64,000 bases of DNA, from NCBI RefSeq assembly GCF_900105765.1, contig NZ_FNTX01000001.1:372001-436000 (forward strand), read 5' to 3'. The notes beneath the pieces are model-generated. The model worked only from the letters and a program-made list of their open reading frames with translations. It did no database searches and had not been told where the DNA came from. The stretch's first letter is position 1, and the number at the start of each line of letters is the position of its first letter. Below are positions 37,317 through 45,735 of the stretch, piece after piece. Origin of the DNA: Ruania alba. GTDB lineage: Bacteria; Actinomycetota; Actinomycetes; Actinomycetales; Beutenbergiaceae. Position numbers and translations under genes: made by a program.

Positions 37317-37328
37317 GAAACCGGTATC
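37317..37328. promoter_or_regulatory. LacI-type operator ahead of the importer operon
   Basis: GAAACCGGTATC is a 12-bp palindrome with one mismatched pair and a central CG, the usual form of LacI-family sites. It overlaps a possible -10 (TATCAT at 37325, or TACTCT at 37330), so bound repressor would block transcription. Confidence 0.6.
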
Positions 37329-37380
37329 ATACTCTCGGGGCCAAGGACGGCGACGACGCTGTCAGAACGGAGCTTCGATC

Positions 37381-38463
37381 ATGAACCAGCGCACAATGTG
37401 GGCAGCAGGTGCCCTCGTGGCAGTGACGGCCCTGGCCGCCGGGTGCACCGGCGCGGACGCCGGTACGAACGGAGGCGGTGCCGACGACGGGGCGGAGTCC
37501 GCCTACACCTACACCAGTGACCAGGACGGCATCGACACCGTCGAGGGCGTGGAACTGGCGGCCGGCGGCCCGGTGCCGGATGGCTCCGGCGAGACGATCG
37601 CCGTCGTGCTCAAGGCCCTCACCAACCAGTACTGGCAGGGCATCGAACTCGGCGTGAACGCGGCCGCTGAGGACTTCGACGTCGACGTCACCTTGCAGGC
37701 TGCCAGCTCGGAGAGTGCTCAGAATGAGCAGCTCACCATCGCCCAGACGATGGTGAACCAGGGGTATGACGCTTACATCCTGGCTCCGGAGAGCACGTCG
37801 AACCTCACCCCGGCGATCGAGACGATCATGGACCAGGGTGCACCGATCGTGAACGTGGACGATGCGCGCATCGCCGGCACCGTCTATGTCGGCCCCGACC
37901 ACACCCTGAACGGCACCCAGGCCGCCGACTACATCGCGCAGGCCAACCCCGACGGCGGCCCGGTCGCCCAGATCGAGGGACAGGCTGGCTCCAGCGCCGC
38001 GACGTTGCGCATCGCCGGATACACCGAGGGTGTGGAGGCGCACGACGATCTCGAGCTAGTGGCGAGTGTCCCCGGGAACTGGAGCGCGGACGAGGCGTTC
38101 GCCGCCACCAACCAGATCCTGCAGCAGCACCCGGACCTGGTGGGTATCTACGCCAACAACGACACCATGGCGATCGGTGTGGCGCAGGCGGTAGCCGAGG
38201 CGGGCTTGACCGACCAGATCACCATCGTCGGCACCGACGGCGTCCCGGAGGCGATCAGCGGCGTGCGCAGTGGCTCCATCGAGGCCACCGTGAGCCCCCT
38301 GCCGTACTACGAGGGCTACTGGGCCGTGGAGGCCGCGGTCCGGATGCTACGCGGCGAGGAGGTGGCGCCCTGGGTGGTGGCCCCCGCGCAGCTGATCGAC
38401 GCCGAGAATGTGGACGAGTTCTACACCGAGGACGGCCTCGTCGTCGAAGGACTCTACGAGTGA
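37381..38463 (+). CDS. CUT2-type sugar-binding lipoprotein
   Basis: 360 residues from ATG 37381. A lipoprotein signal peptide ends LAAGC (Cys22). The mature part is a class I (ribose-type) binding protein: IAVVLKALTNQYWQGIELGVNAAAEDF, YDAYILAPESTSNL, GIYANNDTMAIGVAQAV and TIVGTDGVPEAISGVRSGSIEATV. It should capture the substrate at the cell surface and deliver it to the permease. The stop overlaps the ATPase start (GTGA). The sugar or sugar-like ligand cannot be told from sequence. Confidence 0.92.
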   Translation: MNQRTMWAAGALVAVTALAAGCTGADAGTNGGGADDGAESAYTYTSDQDGIDTVEGVELAAGGPVPDGSGETIAVVLKALTNQYWQGIELGVNAAAEDFDVDVTLQAASSESAQNEQLTIAQTMVNQGYDAYILAPESTSNLTPAIETIMDQGAPIVNVDDARIAGTVYVGPDHTLNGTQAADYIAQANPDGGPVAQIEGQAGSSAATLRIAGYTEGVEAHDDLELVASVPGNWSADEAFAATNQILQQHPDLVGIYANNDTMAIGVAQAVAEAGLTDQITIVGTDGVPEAISGVRSGSIEATVSPLPYYEGYWAVEAAVRMLRGEEVAPWVVAPAQLIDAENVDEFYTEDGLVVEGLYE

Positions 38464-39959
38464 GTGTCACCACTGATGCGCCCGCCGTCACACCGTTGCT
38501 CGAGGCGCGTGACCTGGTCAAGACCTACCCCGGCGTGCGCGCCCTGGACGGGGTGTCCCTGCGGGTCTTCCCGGGGGAGGTGCACGCGCTCCTCGGCGAG
38601 AACGGGGCCGGCAAGTCCACGCTGCTGAAGGCATTGTTCGGCGCGCACCGCCCCGATTCCGGGACGATCGCCTTCGAGGGCGAGGAGGTCCAGCTCGCCC
38701 GCCCAGGTGACGCGATCGACCGTGGGATCGCGATGGTGCACCAGGAGCTCAGCCTGATCCCGCAGCTGAACGCGATCCAGAACGTGGTGCTCGGCCGGGA
38801 GGCCGGCAGCGCCGGGTGGATCGACTGGCGGCGGGCGCGCCGCGAGGCAGTACCCGCGCTCGCCAAGCTGGGCTTCTCCGCCTCGGCCGCCGTCCCGGTC
38901 GGGCGGCTCAGCGTGGCCCAGCAGCAGCTGGTCGAGCTCGCCCGAGCGGTGGCCGCTGGTGCCCGGCTGATCATCATGGACGAGCCGACGGCGTCCCTCA
39001 CCACGCACGAGTCCGACCAGCTCTTCGAGGTGATCCGCCAGCTGCGCAGCTCCGGGTGCGCGATCGTGTACGTCTCGCACCGGCTCCCGGAGGTGCTCGA
39101 CCTCGCGGACCGTGTCACCGTGCTGCGGGACGGGAGCACGATCGACGAGCTCGCCCGCAGCGAGATCACCGGTGAGGACCACCTGATCCGGCTGATGGTC
39201 GGCCGCGAGCTGGACGCCCTTGGTCTGCACGGCACCGCCGAGCCGGGTGAGCCCGGCCTGGAGATCGAGTCGCTCTCCGTACCGGGGCTGGTGCACCAGG
39301 TCTCCCTCACGGTGCGTCGCGGCGAGATCGTCGGCATGGCCGGGATGGTGGGCGCCGGACGCACCGAGCTCGCGCTCGGGCTGATCGGCGCGCTCCGGTC
39401 CCGGTCGCAGCAGGTCCGGGTGGCCGGCCGGAAGCACCAGATCTCCCACCCTCGGCAGGCGATCGACGCGGGCATCGCCTACCTGCCCGAGGATCGGAAG
39501 AGCCAGGGACTCGGGTTGCACATGTCCATCGCGGCGAACGTGACCCTGCCCGCTCCACCCGGGCGATGGGGCATGCTCGATCGGAATAAGCAGCGGCACG
39601 TTGCTGCCGACGTGATGACCAGGCTCGGGAGCAAGACCCCGGTTCGTGGCAAGGCCGGCTCCCTCAGCGGCGGTAACCAGCAGAAGATCGTCGTCGGGCG
39701 GTGGCTGCTCACCGATTCCGATGTGTACATCTTCGACGAACCGACGCGGGGTATCGACGTCGGTGCCAAGGGCGAGATCCACCGGCTGATGCGCCGGCTC
39801 GCCGACGACGGCAAGGCCGTCCTGATGATCTCCTCCGACCTTCCCGAGGTGCTCGGCATGAGCGATCGGATCCTGGTGATGCGGCGCGGCCGCATCGTCG
39901 CCGATCTGGATCGCCACGAGGCCACCGAGGAATCTGTCGTCGCGCACGCGGCGGGTTAG
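38460..39959 (+). CDS. CUT2 ABC importer ATPase (two nucleotide-binding domains)
   Basis: 499 residues from GTG 38460. The first domain has LLGENGAGKSTLLKALFG (Walker A), RLSVAQQQLVELAR and IIMDEPTASLT (Walker B). The second is degenerate in Walker A (GMAGMVGAGRTELALGL) but has LSGGNQQKIVVGRWL and IFDEPTRGIDVGAK. This RbsA/XylG-like tandem layout energises import by the adjacent permease. Start and stop couple it to the neighbours. Confidence 0.95.
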   Translation: MSVTTDAPAVTPLLEARDLVKTYPGVRALDGVSLRVFPGEVHALLGENGAGKSTLLKALFGAHRPDSGTIAFEGEEVQLARPGDAIDRGIAMVHQELSLIPQLNAIQNVVLGREAGSAGWIDWRRARREAVPALAKLGFSASAAVPVGRLSVAQQQLVELARAVAAGARLIIMDEPTASLTTHESDQLFEVIRQLRSSGCAIVYVSHRLPEVLDLADRVTVLRDGSTIDELARSEITGEDHLIRLMVGRELDALGLHGTAEPGEPGLEIESLSVPGLVHQVSLTVRRGEIVGMAGMVGAGRTELALGLIGALRSRSQQVRVAGRKHQISHPRQAIDAGIAYLPEDRKSQGLGLHMSIAANVTLPAPPGRWGMLDRNKQRHVAADVMTRLGSKTPVRGKAGSLSGGNQQKIVVGRWLLTDSDVYIFDEPTRGIDVGAKGEIHRLMRRLADDGKAVLMISSDLPEVLGMSDRILVMRRGRIVADLDRHEATEESVVAHAAG

Positions 39960-39966
39960 GACTGAC

Positions 39967-40977
39967 ATGAACGCCACCACACAGACGGCGCCCGACGTCG
40001 ACGGCGCCCTCCCGGACCTCCTCGGCGGGGTCTCCTGGGCCGACCGGATCCGCTCGGCCGCGCGCGGCGCCGGACTGGTCGCCGTGATCATCATCCTGTT
40101 CGTCGCCTTCACCATCGCCCGGCCCTCGTTCGGCTCCGGGGACAACATGGTCGCGATCCTGCTGCAGGCCTCCGTGGTCGGGGTGATGGCGATCGGGCAG
40201 ACGTACGTGCTGCTCACCGGCGGCATCGACCTCTCCATCGGTTCGATCGTGGCCGTCTCGGCGATCAGCGCCGGGATGTTCGCCCACTCCATGCCCGCAC
40301 CGGTGGCGATCCTCGGTGGTATCGCCGTCGGCGCGCTCGCCGGGCTCGCGAACGGACTGCTGATCACCCTCACCGGGATCACCCCGTTCGTGGTGACTCT
40401 CGGCACGATGAGCATCTACTCGGGTGTCGCGCTGATCATCGCCGGCGGCCGCGCCGTCTACGACATCCCGCAACTGTTCAAGGACCTGCTGGCCGGGCGG
40501 ATGGTCGGGGTGCCGATCCCCATCGTGCTGGTGATCGCGTTCGCCGTGGGCAGCGCCCTGGTGATGAAGTTCACCCGGTTCGGGGAGTACCTGATCGCCG
40601 TCGGCGGTAGCGCTCAGACCGCACGCCTCGCCGGCATCAACGTCAAGGGCATCACCACCGGCGCCTACGTGCTCTCCGGCGCCGGAGCGGGCCTCGCCGG
40701 CGCGATCCTGGTGGCCCGCCTGGGCGCCGCCGACCCCACCATCGGGGCGGACCTGCTCCTGACGGCGATCGCCGCCACGGTGATGGGAGGCACCAAGCTC
40801 TCCGGTGGGGAGGGCAGCATGTTCGGCGCCCTGTTCGGCGCCGTCCTGATCGCCACCCTCACCGCCGGGCTGACCGCACTGAACGTGCAGGCGTTCTACC
40901 AGCAGGTTGCCGTCGGTGCGGCGATCATCATCGCCCTGCTGGTAGACCGGATCGCGCGCCGGGAGCGGACCGCATGA
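39967..40977 (+). CDS. CUT2 ABC importer permease (RbsC-like)
   Basis: 336 residues from ATG 39967, 7 nt after the ATPase stop. Eight to ten membrane helices, with family motifs VLLTGGIDLSIGSIVAVSA, GLANGLLITLTGITPFVVTLGTMSIYSG, GINVKGITTGAYVLSGAGAGLAGAI and VMGGTKLSGGEGSMFGALFGAVLI. It presumably works as a homodimer with the ATPase. About 85 bases separate it from the crotonase gene; that gap shows only a ribosome site. Confidence 0.94.
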   Translation: MNATTQTAPDVDGALPDLLGGVSWADRIRSAARGAGLVAVIIILFVAFTIARPSFGSGDNMVAILLQASVVGVMAIGQTYVLLTGGIDLSIGSIVAVSAISAGMFAHSMPAPVAILGGIAVGALAGLANGLLITLTGITPFVVTLGTMSIYSGVALIIAGGRAVYDIPQLFKDLLAGRMVGVPIPIVLVIAFAVGSALVMKFTRFGEYLIAVGGSAQTARLAGINVKGITTGAYVLSGAGAGLAGAILVARLGAADPTIGADLLLTAIAATVMGGTKLSGGEGSMFGALFGAVLIATLTAGLTALNVQAFYQQVAVGAAIIIALLVDRIARRERTA

Positions 40978-41062
40978 GCGCGAGGAGCCCCCATGTAGGG
41001 ACGCCGAGGGACGAGGTGTACCGGAGTGAGGCACCGCAGTGGTCAGGCAGAAGGAGGACCGC

Positions 41063-41821
41063 ATGAGCGGCACCGTTGACGTCCACCACACCGACGGCGT
41101 CGGGCACCTCGTCCTGGACCGTCCGGAGAAGCTGAACGCCCTGTCCACCGAGATGATCACCGCCCTCGGTGACGGTGTGCGGGAGCTGACCGTTGCTGGG
41201 GTCGAGGTGATCCTGGTCCGGTCCAGCGGCCGGCACTTCAGCGCGGGGGCCGACCTGACTGAGTGGGCCGCACCCAGTGAGCAGGACGCGCACCGGATGT
41301 CCCGCGCCGGGGTGGACGCCTTCGCAGCGCTCGCCGAGGCGCCGATGCCGACGATCGCCGTGATCGACGGGGTGGCCGCCGGCGGCGGGCTCGAGCTGGC
41401 GCTGGCCTGCGACCTGCGTATTGCCACCACCCGCGCGCGGCTGGGGTTGCCGGAGGCGACCCTGGCGAACCTGCCCGCCTATGGCGGGATCACCCGCCTG
41501 ATGCACACCGTGGGAGCGGTGCGCGCCCGCGAGCTTCTGTTCACCGCCGACCTGGTCGAGGCCACCCGCGCCGAGCAGATCGGCCTGGTCACCCAGGTCG
41601 TCGAGCCGGACGGGCTCGACCACGCCGTCACTGCACTGGTGGGGCGGATCCGAGCGGCCGACCCGCGCGCGGTGTCCCTGGCCAAGGCGCTCACCGGAGC
41701 AGCGCCCATCGACGGTCTGCTCGCCCAGTTCACCTCCCAGACCCCCCAGTCCCGATCCCGCAAGGACGCCTTCCTGGCACGCCGTCAGGGATCCTCCGCC
41801 ACTGAAGGAGCACAGTCATGA
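41063..41821 (+). CDS. Enoyl-CoA hydratase/isomerase (crotonase) family protein
   Basis: 252 residues from ATG 41063 with AAGGAGG upstream. Oxyanion-hole segments are HFSAGADLTEW and GVAAGGGLELALACDLRIA, and a catalytic-type Glu is in LGLPEATLANLPAYGG. It likely hydrates, isomerises or decarboxylates an acyl-CoA made in this pathway. ATGA overlap with the next gene. Crotonases vary in reaction, so the exact step is uncertain. Confidence 0.9.
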   Translation: MSGTVDVHHTDGVGHLVLDRPEKLNALSTEMITALGDGVRELTVAGVEVILVRSSGRHFSAGADLTEWAAPSEQDAHRMSRAGVDAFAALAEAPMPTIAVIDGVAAGGGLELALACDLRIATTRARLGLPEATLANLPAYGGITRLMHTVGAVRARELLFTADLVEATRAEQIGLVTQVVEPDGLDHAVTALVGRIRAADPRAVSLAKALTGAAPIDGLLAQFTSQTPQSRSRKDAFLARRQGSSATEGAQS

Positions 41822-43367
41822 CCGCCCTCCTCCCCACCGATGTCACGCTCGCCGACCTGATCGGCGCCGCCGCTCACGTTCAGGACGATCGGACGGTGGC
41901 GAGCAGCCTGATCGGCGGCACCCCGGCCGCCGGCCCGGATGAGCCCACGGCCCGCCCCAGCCCCGGTGACCGGCACCTGACCTTCCACACCGCGGTGCTC
42001 GGCGCCGAGCAGGTGGACGCCGCCATCACGGCTGTGCGCCGCGGGTTCGACGACGGACCGTGGGGGCGCAGCACCGGCCGGGACCGGGCCCGGGTGCTCT
42101 GGCGCGCCGCCGAGCTGACCGCGGCCGCCACCGACCGGCTGGCCGACCTGCTCATGGTGGAGACCGGCAAACCTGTGCGGGAGGCCCGCGGCGAGGTGGG
42201 CGCCCTGGTGAACTCCCTGGAGTACTTCGCCGGACTGGCGCGCACCGTCGGCGGCCGCACCGAGTCCGGGATCAGCACCGATCTGCTCGCCATGACCGTC
42301 CGTGAACCTGCCGGGGTGGCCGGCCTGATCATCCCCTGGAACTTCCCCCTCGGGATCCTCGGCCAGAAGCTACCGCCCGCCCTGGCCGCCGGGAACACCG
42401 TGGTGCTCAAACCCAGCCCGCTGACCCCGCTGAGCGCCCTGGCCGTCGCGGAGATCCTGCTCGAGGCCGGACTGCCCCAGACGCCCTGAGCGTCGTGCTC
42501 GCCGGTGCCGAGGGCGGGGCGAGGATCGTCGAATCGGCGAGCACCGACGTCATCAGCTTCACCGGGTCCACCGGGGTGGGCCGCGCCATTGCCCGCAGCG
42601 CCGGCACCCAGCGGCTCAAGCCGGTGGCCATCGAGGCCGGCGGGAAGACGCCGGTGGTGGTGCTCGACTCCGCCGACCTGGAGTCCACGGTCGAGGGGCT
42701 GCTGTTCAGCGCCTACTTCAACCAAGGGCAGGTCTGTGTGGCCGGATCCCGCATCCTCGCCCAGCGCGGCATCGCCGACGAGCTCGCTGCCGAGCTTGCC
42801 CGTCGGGCGGCGCAGATCCGCCTCGGCGAGCCACGGGACGAGGCCACCGAGCTCGGCCCGCTGATCTCCGCCGACCACTTCGCCCAGGTCACCCGGATGG
42901 TGCAGCAGGGCGTCGACGGCGGCGCTCAGCTGGTGGCCGGAGGATCCCAGACCCTCACCGAGGTGGCGGCCGGTCCGTTCCTGGAGCCCACCATCCTGCG
43001 CACCGACGACGACACCAACCCGGCGATCTCCCAGGAGATCTTCGGCCCGGTCACCGCCGTGCAGACTTTCGACACCATCGACGAGGTGGCCGGGCGTGCC
43101 AACGCCCAGGCCTACGGTCTGGCCGCCTCGGTGTGGGGGCGTGACGTGGACGCCACCTTCGACCTGGCCGGCCGGCTGCGGGTGGGCACCGTGTGGGTGA
43201 ACGGGTCCACCGACTCCCACCCCGAGCTGCCACTGGGTGGGCGCCGCGACAGTGGCTTCGCCCCCGAGTTCGGCCGCGAGGGGATGGAGTTCTTCACCGC
43301 CCTGAAGACGATGATGGTGCGCACCGGCGGAGCCGGGGCGTCCTGGTACGGAGGGACAACCCGATGA
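41818..43367 (+). pseudogene. NAD(P)-dependent aldehyde dehydrogenase, frameshifted
   Basis: ATG 41818 opens a frame that reads as an aldehyde dehydrogenase through IIPWNFPLGILGQKLPPALAAGNTVVLKPSPLTPL and stops at 42489. The rest continues in another frame to 43367 with SFTGSTGVGR, IEAGGKTPVVV (general-base Glu), FNQGQVCVAGSRIL (catalytic Cys) and EIFGPVTAV. One extra C in the run at 42475-42478 would join them into about 516 residues reading LPPDALSVVLAG. Both ends overlap neighbours by 4 nt as in an intact operon. A sequencing error or a recent mutation. Confidence 0.82.
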
Positions 43368-44149
43368 CCACCCCCTGGACCCTCAGCTCGGGCTGGGACC
43401 CGCGCCCCCTTGCCGGCGAGGTCGCCCTGGTGACCGGCAGTCTCGGCGGCCTCGGACGGGCCATCACCACCGGGGTCGCCGCGGCCGGAGCGGCCGTGGC
43501 CGTGCACCATCTCGGTGAGAGGTGCGAGGCGGAGGCGCTCGCCGCGGAGCTGGCCGAGGCGGGTGCCCGCACCACCGTGGTGGAGGCGGACCTGACCGAC
43601 TGGGACGAGACCGATGCCATGGTGGAGCGGATCGCCACCGACCTCGGCGCCGTCTCTGTGCTGGTGAACAACGCCGGGATGATGCGCCAGCAGACGTTCG
43701 CCGAGATGGACCTGGCCGCCTGGCGGGAGACCCTCAGCATCGACCTGGACGGCGTCTTCATCGCCACCCGGCAGGTGCTGCCGGGGATGCTGGCAGCCGG
43801 TCGAGGGGTGATCGTGAATGTCGCGTCCCAGCTGGCCTTCAAGGGGGCCCACGAGTATGTCTCCTACAGTGCCGCCAAGGGCGGCATCGTCTCGATGACC
43901 CGGGCGCTGGCCCGGGAGGTGGGGCCCGCCGTCCGGGTGAACGCGATCGCCCCGGGGCCGATCGAGACGCCGATGACCGCGCCGCACACCACCCCGGAGT
44001 GGGTGCGTGAGCGCACCGCCGGGGCGGTGCTGCAACGGCTCGGCCGACCGGAGGAGATCGTCGCACCCGTGGTGTTCCTCGCCTCCGCCGGTGCCGAGCT
44101 CATGCACGGGCAGACGCTGCACCTCAACGGTGGCGGGGTGATGGCATGA
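43364..44149 (+). CDS. Short-chain dehydrogenase/reductase
   Basis: 261 residues from ATG 43364, overlapping the aldehyde dehydrogenase stop. The cofactor motif ALVTGSLGGLGRAI, the NNAG motif (LVNNAGMM), the active-site Ser (NVASQ) and YxxxK (YSAAK) are all present, as is APGPIETPM. The position suggests oxidation of a hydroxyl on a substrate or acyl-CoA, perhaps 3-hydroxyacyl-CoA, but this is inference. ATGA overlap with the CoA-transferase gene. Confidence 0.92.
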   Translation: MTTPWTLSSGWDPRPLAGEVALVTGSLGGLGRAITTGVAAAGAAVAVHHLGERCEAEALAAELAEAGARTTVVEADLTDWDETDAMVERIATDLGAVSVLVNNAGMMRQQTFAEMDLAAWRETLSIDLDGVFIATRQVLPGMLAAGRGVIVNVASQLAFKGAHEYVSYSAAKGGIVSMTRALAREVGPAVRVNAIAPGPIETPMTAPHTTPEWVRERTAGAVLQRLGRPEEIVAPVVFLASAGAELMHGQTLHLNGGGVMA

Positions 44150-45735
44150 CCCGCGGTGGAACAGCCAACGGGCCCACCTTCCTCACTCCCGAGCAGGCGG
44201 CCGCCGTCGTGCCCGACGGCGCGACGCTCGCCATCGGCGGCTCTGGCGGCGGCCTGCTGGAACCGGACGCCCTGCTGGCCGCACTCGGCAAGCACTACCG
44301 GAACACCACCCACCCGGCCGGGCTCACTCTGGTGCACACCACCGGGATCGGGGACCGGGCAGGCGGTGGGATGGACCATCTCGCTCACCCTGGGCTGGCC
44401 GACCGGGTGATCGCCGGGAACTGGGGGATGGCGCCGCAGATGAGCCGGATGGCCGCCGCCGGCGAGTTCGAGGCGTACAACTTCCCGCAAGGGGTGATGA
44501 GCCAGCTCTACCGGGAGATCGCCGCAGGGCGCCCCGGCTTGCTCACCCACGTGGGCCTGGGCACCTTCTGTGACCCGCGGGTGGAGGCGGGCCGGCTCAA
44601 CGACCGCAGCCTCGGTACCTACGTGGAGGTCGTGGAGCTAGCCGGGCGGGAGTGGCTGTTCTACCCCTCCTTCGACATCGACGTCTGCTTCATCCGCGGC
44701 ACCGTCGCGGACGAGCACGGCAACATCGCGATGGGAGAAGAACCGGCCCGGCTGGAGATGCTCGCCATGGCCCAGGCCACCCACAACCGGGGCGGCACCG
44801 TGATTGCCCAGGTGAAGTACGTCGTCGAGGCGGGCAGCCTGGACGCTCGCACGGTGGAGATCCCGGGCATCCTGGTGGACCATGTGGTGGCCTGCCCGGA
44901 CCAGCGCCAGCTGGTCACGCACGACTACAACCCCGGGTTCTCCGGCGAGCTCACCGTGGCACTGTCCACGCTGCCCGCCTTCGACCTGGACGAGCGCAAG
45001 GTAGTGGCACGCCGGGCCGTGCGTGAGATCCGTGCCGGGGACGTGGTGAACCTCGGCGTCGGCATCGCCGACGGGATCGCCTCCGTGGCCGCCGAGGAGG
45101 GGGTGTCCGGCCGGTTCACCCTCACCATCGAGCAGGGCCTGGTGGGCGGAATCCCGGCACGCGGGGTGATCTTCGGGGTCTCCACGAACCCCTCCGCCAT
45201 CCTCGACCAGCCCGCCCAGTTCGACTTCTACGACGGCGGCGGTCTCGACATCGCCTTCCTCGGCTTCGCCCAGATCGACGCAGTCGGCAACGTGAACGTC
45301 TCCAAGTTCGGCGGCCGGGTGATCGGCACCGGCGGGTTCGTGAACATCAGCCAGAACGCTGCCACCGTGGTCTTCTGCGGCACCTTCACCGCCGGTGGCC
45401 TGCAGGCCCACCCGGCCGACGGGGCGCTCACCATCGCCGCCGAGGGCCGGCACCGCAAGTTCGTGACGGCGGTGGATCAGATCACCTTCAGCGCCGCCGA
45501 GGCGCTGCGTCGTGGACAGCGGGTGCTGTACGTGACCGAACGCGCGGTGTTCGCCCTCACCGACGCCGGCCTGGAACTGGTCGAGGTGGCCCCCGGAGTG
45601 GACGCCCAACGGGACGTGCTCGACCAGCTGCCCTTCGCCGTCGGGGTCGGCGACGTGACCCCCATGGCCACTGACATCTTCCGGCCCGACCTGCTCGGCC
45701 TGGCCCACGACCTCGACCGATCGGACACACCATGA
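44146..45735 (+). CDS. Family I CoA-transferase (fused subunits, YdiF-like)
   Basis: 529 residues from ATG 44146. The alpha-like half has ATLAIGGSGGGLLEPDALLAAL, and the beta-like half has the active-site Glu in LTIEQGLVGGIP followed by AQFDFYDGGGLDIAFLGFAQID and NVNVSKFGGRVIGTGGF. These enzymes move CoA from a donor such as acetyl-CoA to a carboxylic acid. Here it could activate the acid made by the aldehyde dehydrogenase. Overlaps both neighbours by 4 nt. Confidence 0.92.
   Translation: MTRGGTANGPTFLTPEQAAAVVPDGATLAIGGSGGGLLEPDALLAALGKHYRNTTHPAGLTLVHTTGIGDRAGGGMDHLAHPGLADRVIAGNWGMAPQMSRMAAAGEFEAYNFPQGVMSQLYREIAAGRPGLLTHVGLGTFCDPRVEAGRLNDRSLGTYVEVVELAGREWLFYPSFDIDVCFIRGTVADEHGNIAMGEEPARLEMLAMAQATHNRGGTVIAQVKYVVEAGSLDARTVEIPGILVDHVVACPDQRQLVTHDYNPGFSGELTVALSTLPAFDLDERKVVARRAVREIRAGDVVNLGVGIADGIASVAAEEGVSGRFTLTIEQGLVGGIPARGVIFGVSTNPSAILDQPAQFDFYDGGGLDIAFLGFAQIDAVGNVNVSKFGGRVIGTGGFVNISQNAATVVFCGTFTAGGLQAHPADGALTIAAEGRHRKFVTAVDQITFSAAEALRRGQRVLYVTERAVFALTDAGLELVEVAPGVDAQRDVLDQLPFAVGVGDVTPMATDIFRPDLLGLAHDLDRSDTP

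Noticed and set aside
38983-38994. Fragment CCGACGGCGTCC similar to the dispersed palindrome arm
   Set aside because: It encodes the conserved DEPTASLT Walker B region of the ABC ATPase, so 12 matching bases are explained by codon use.
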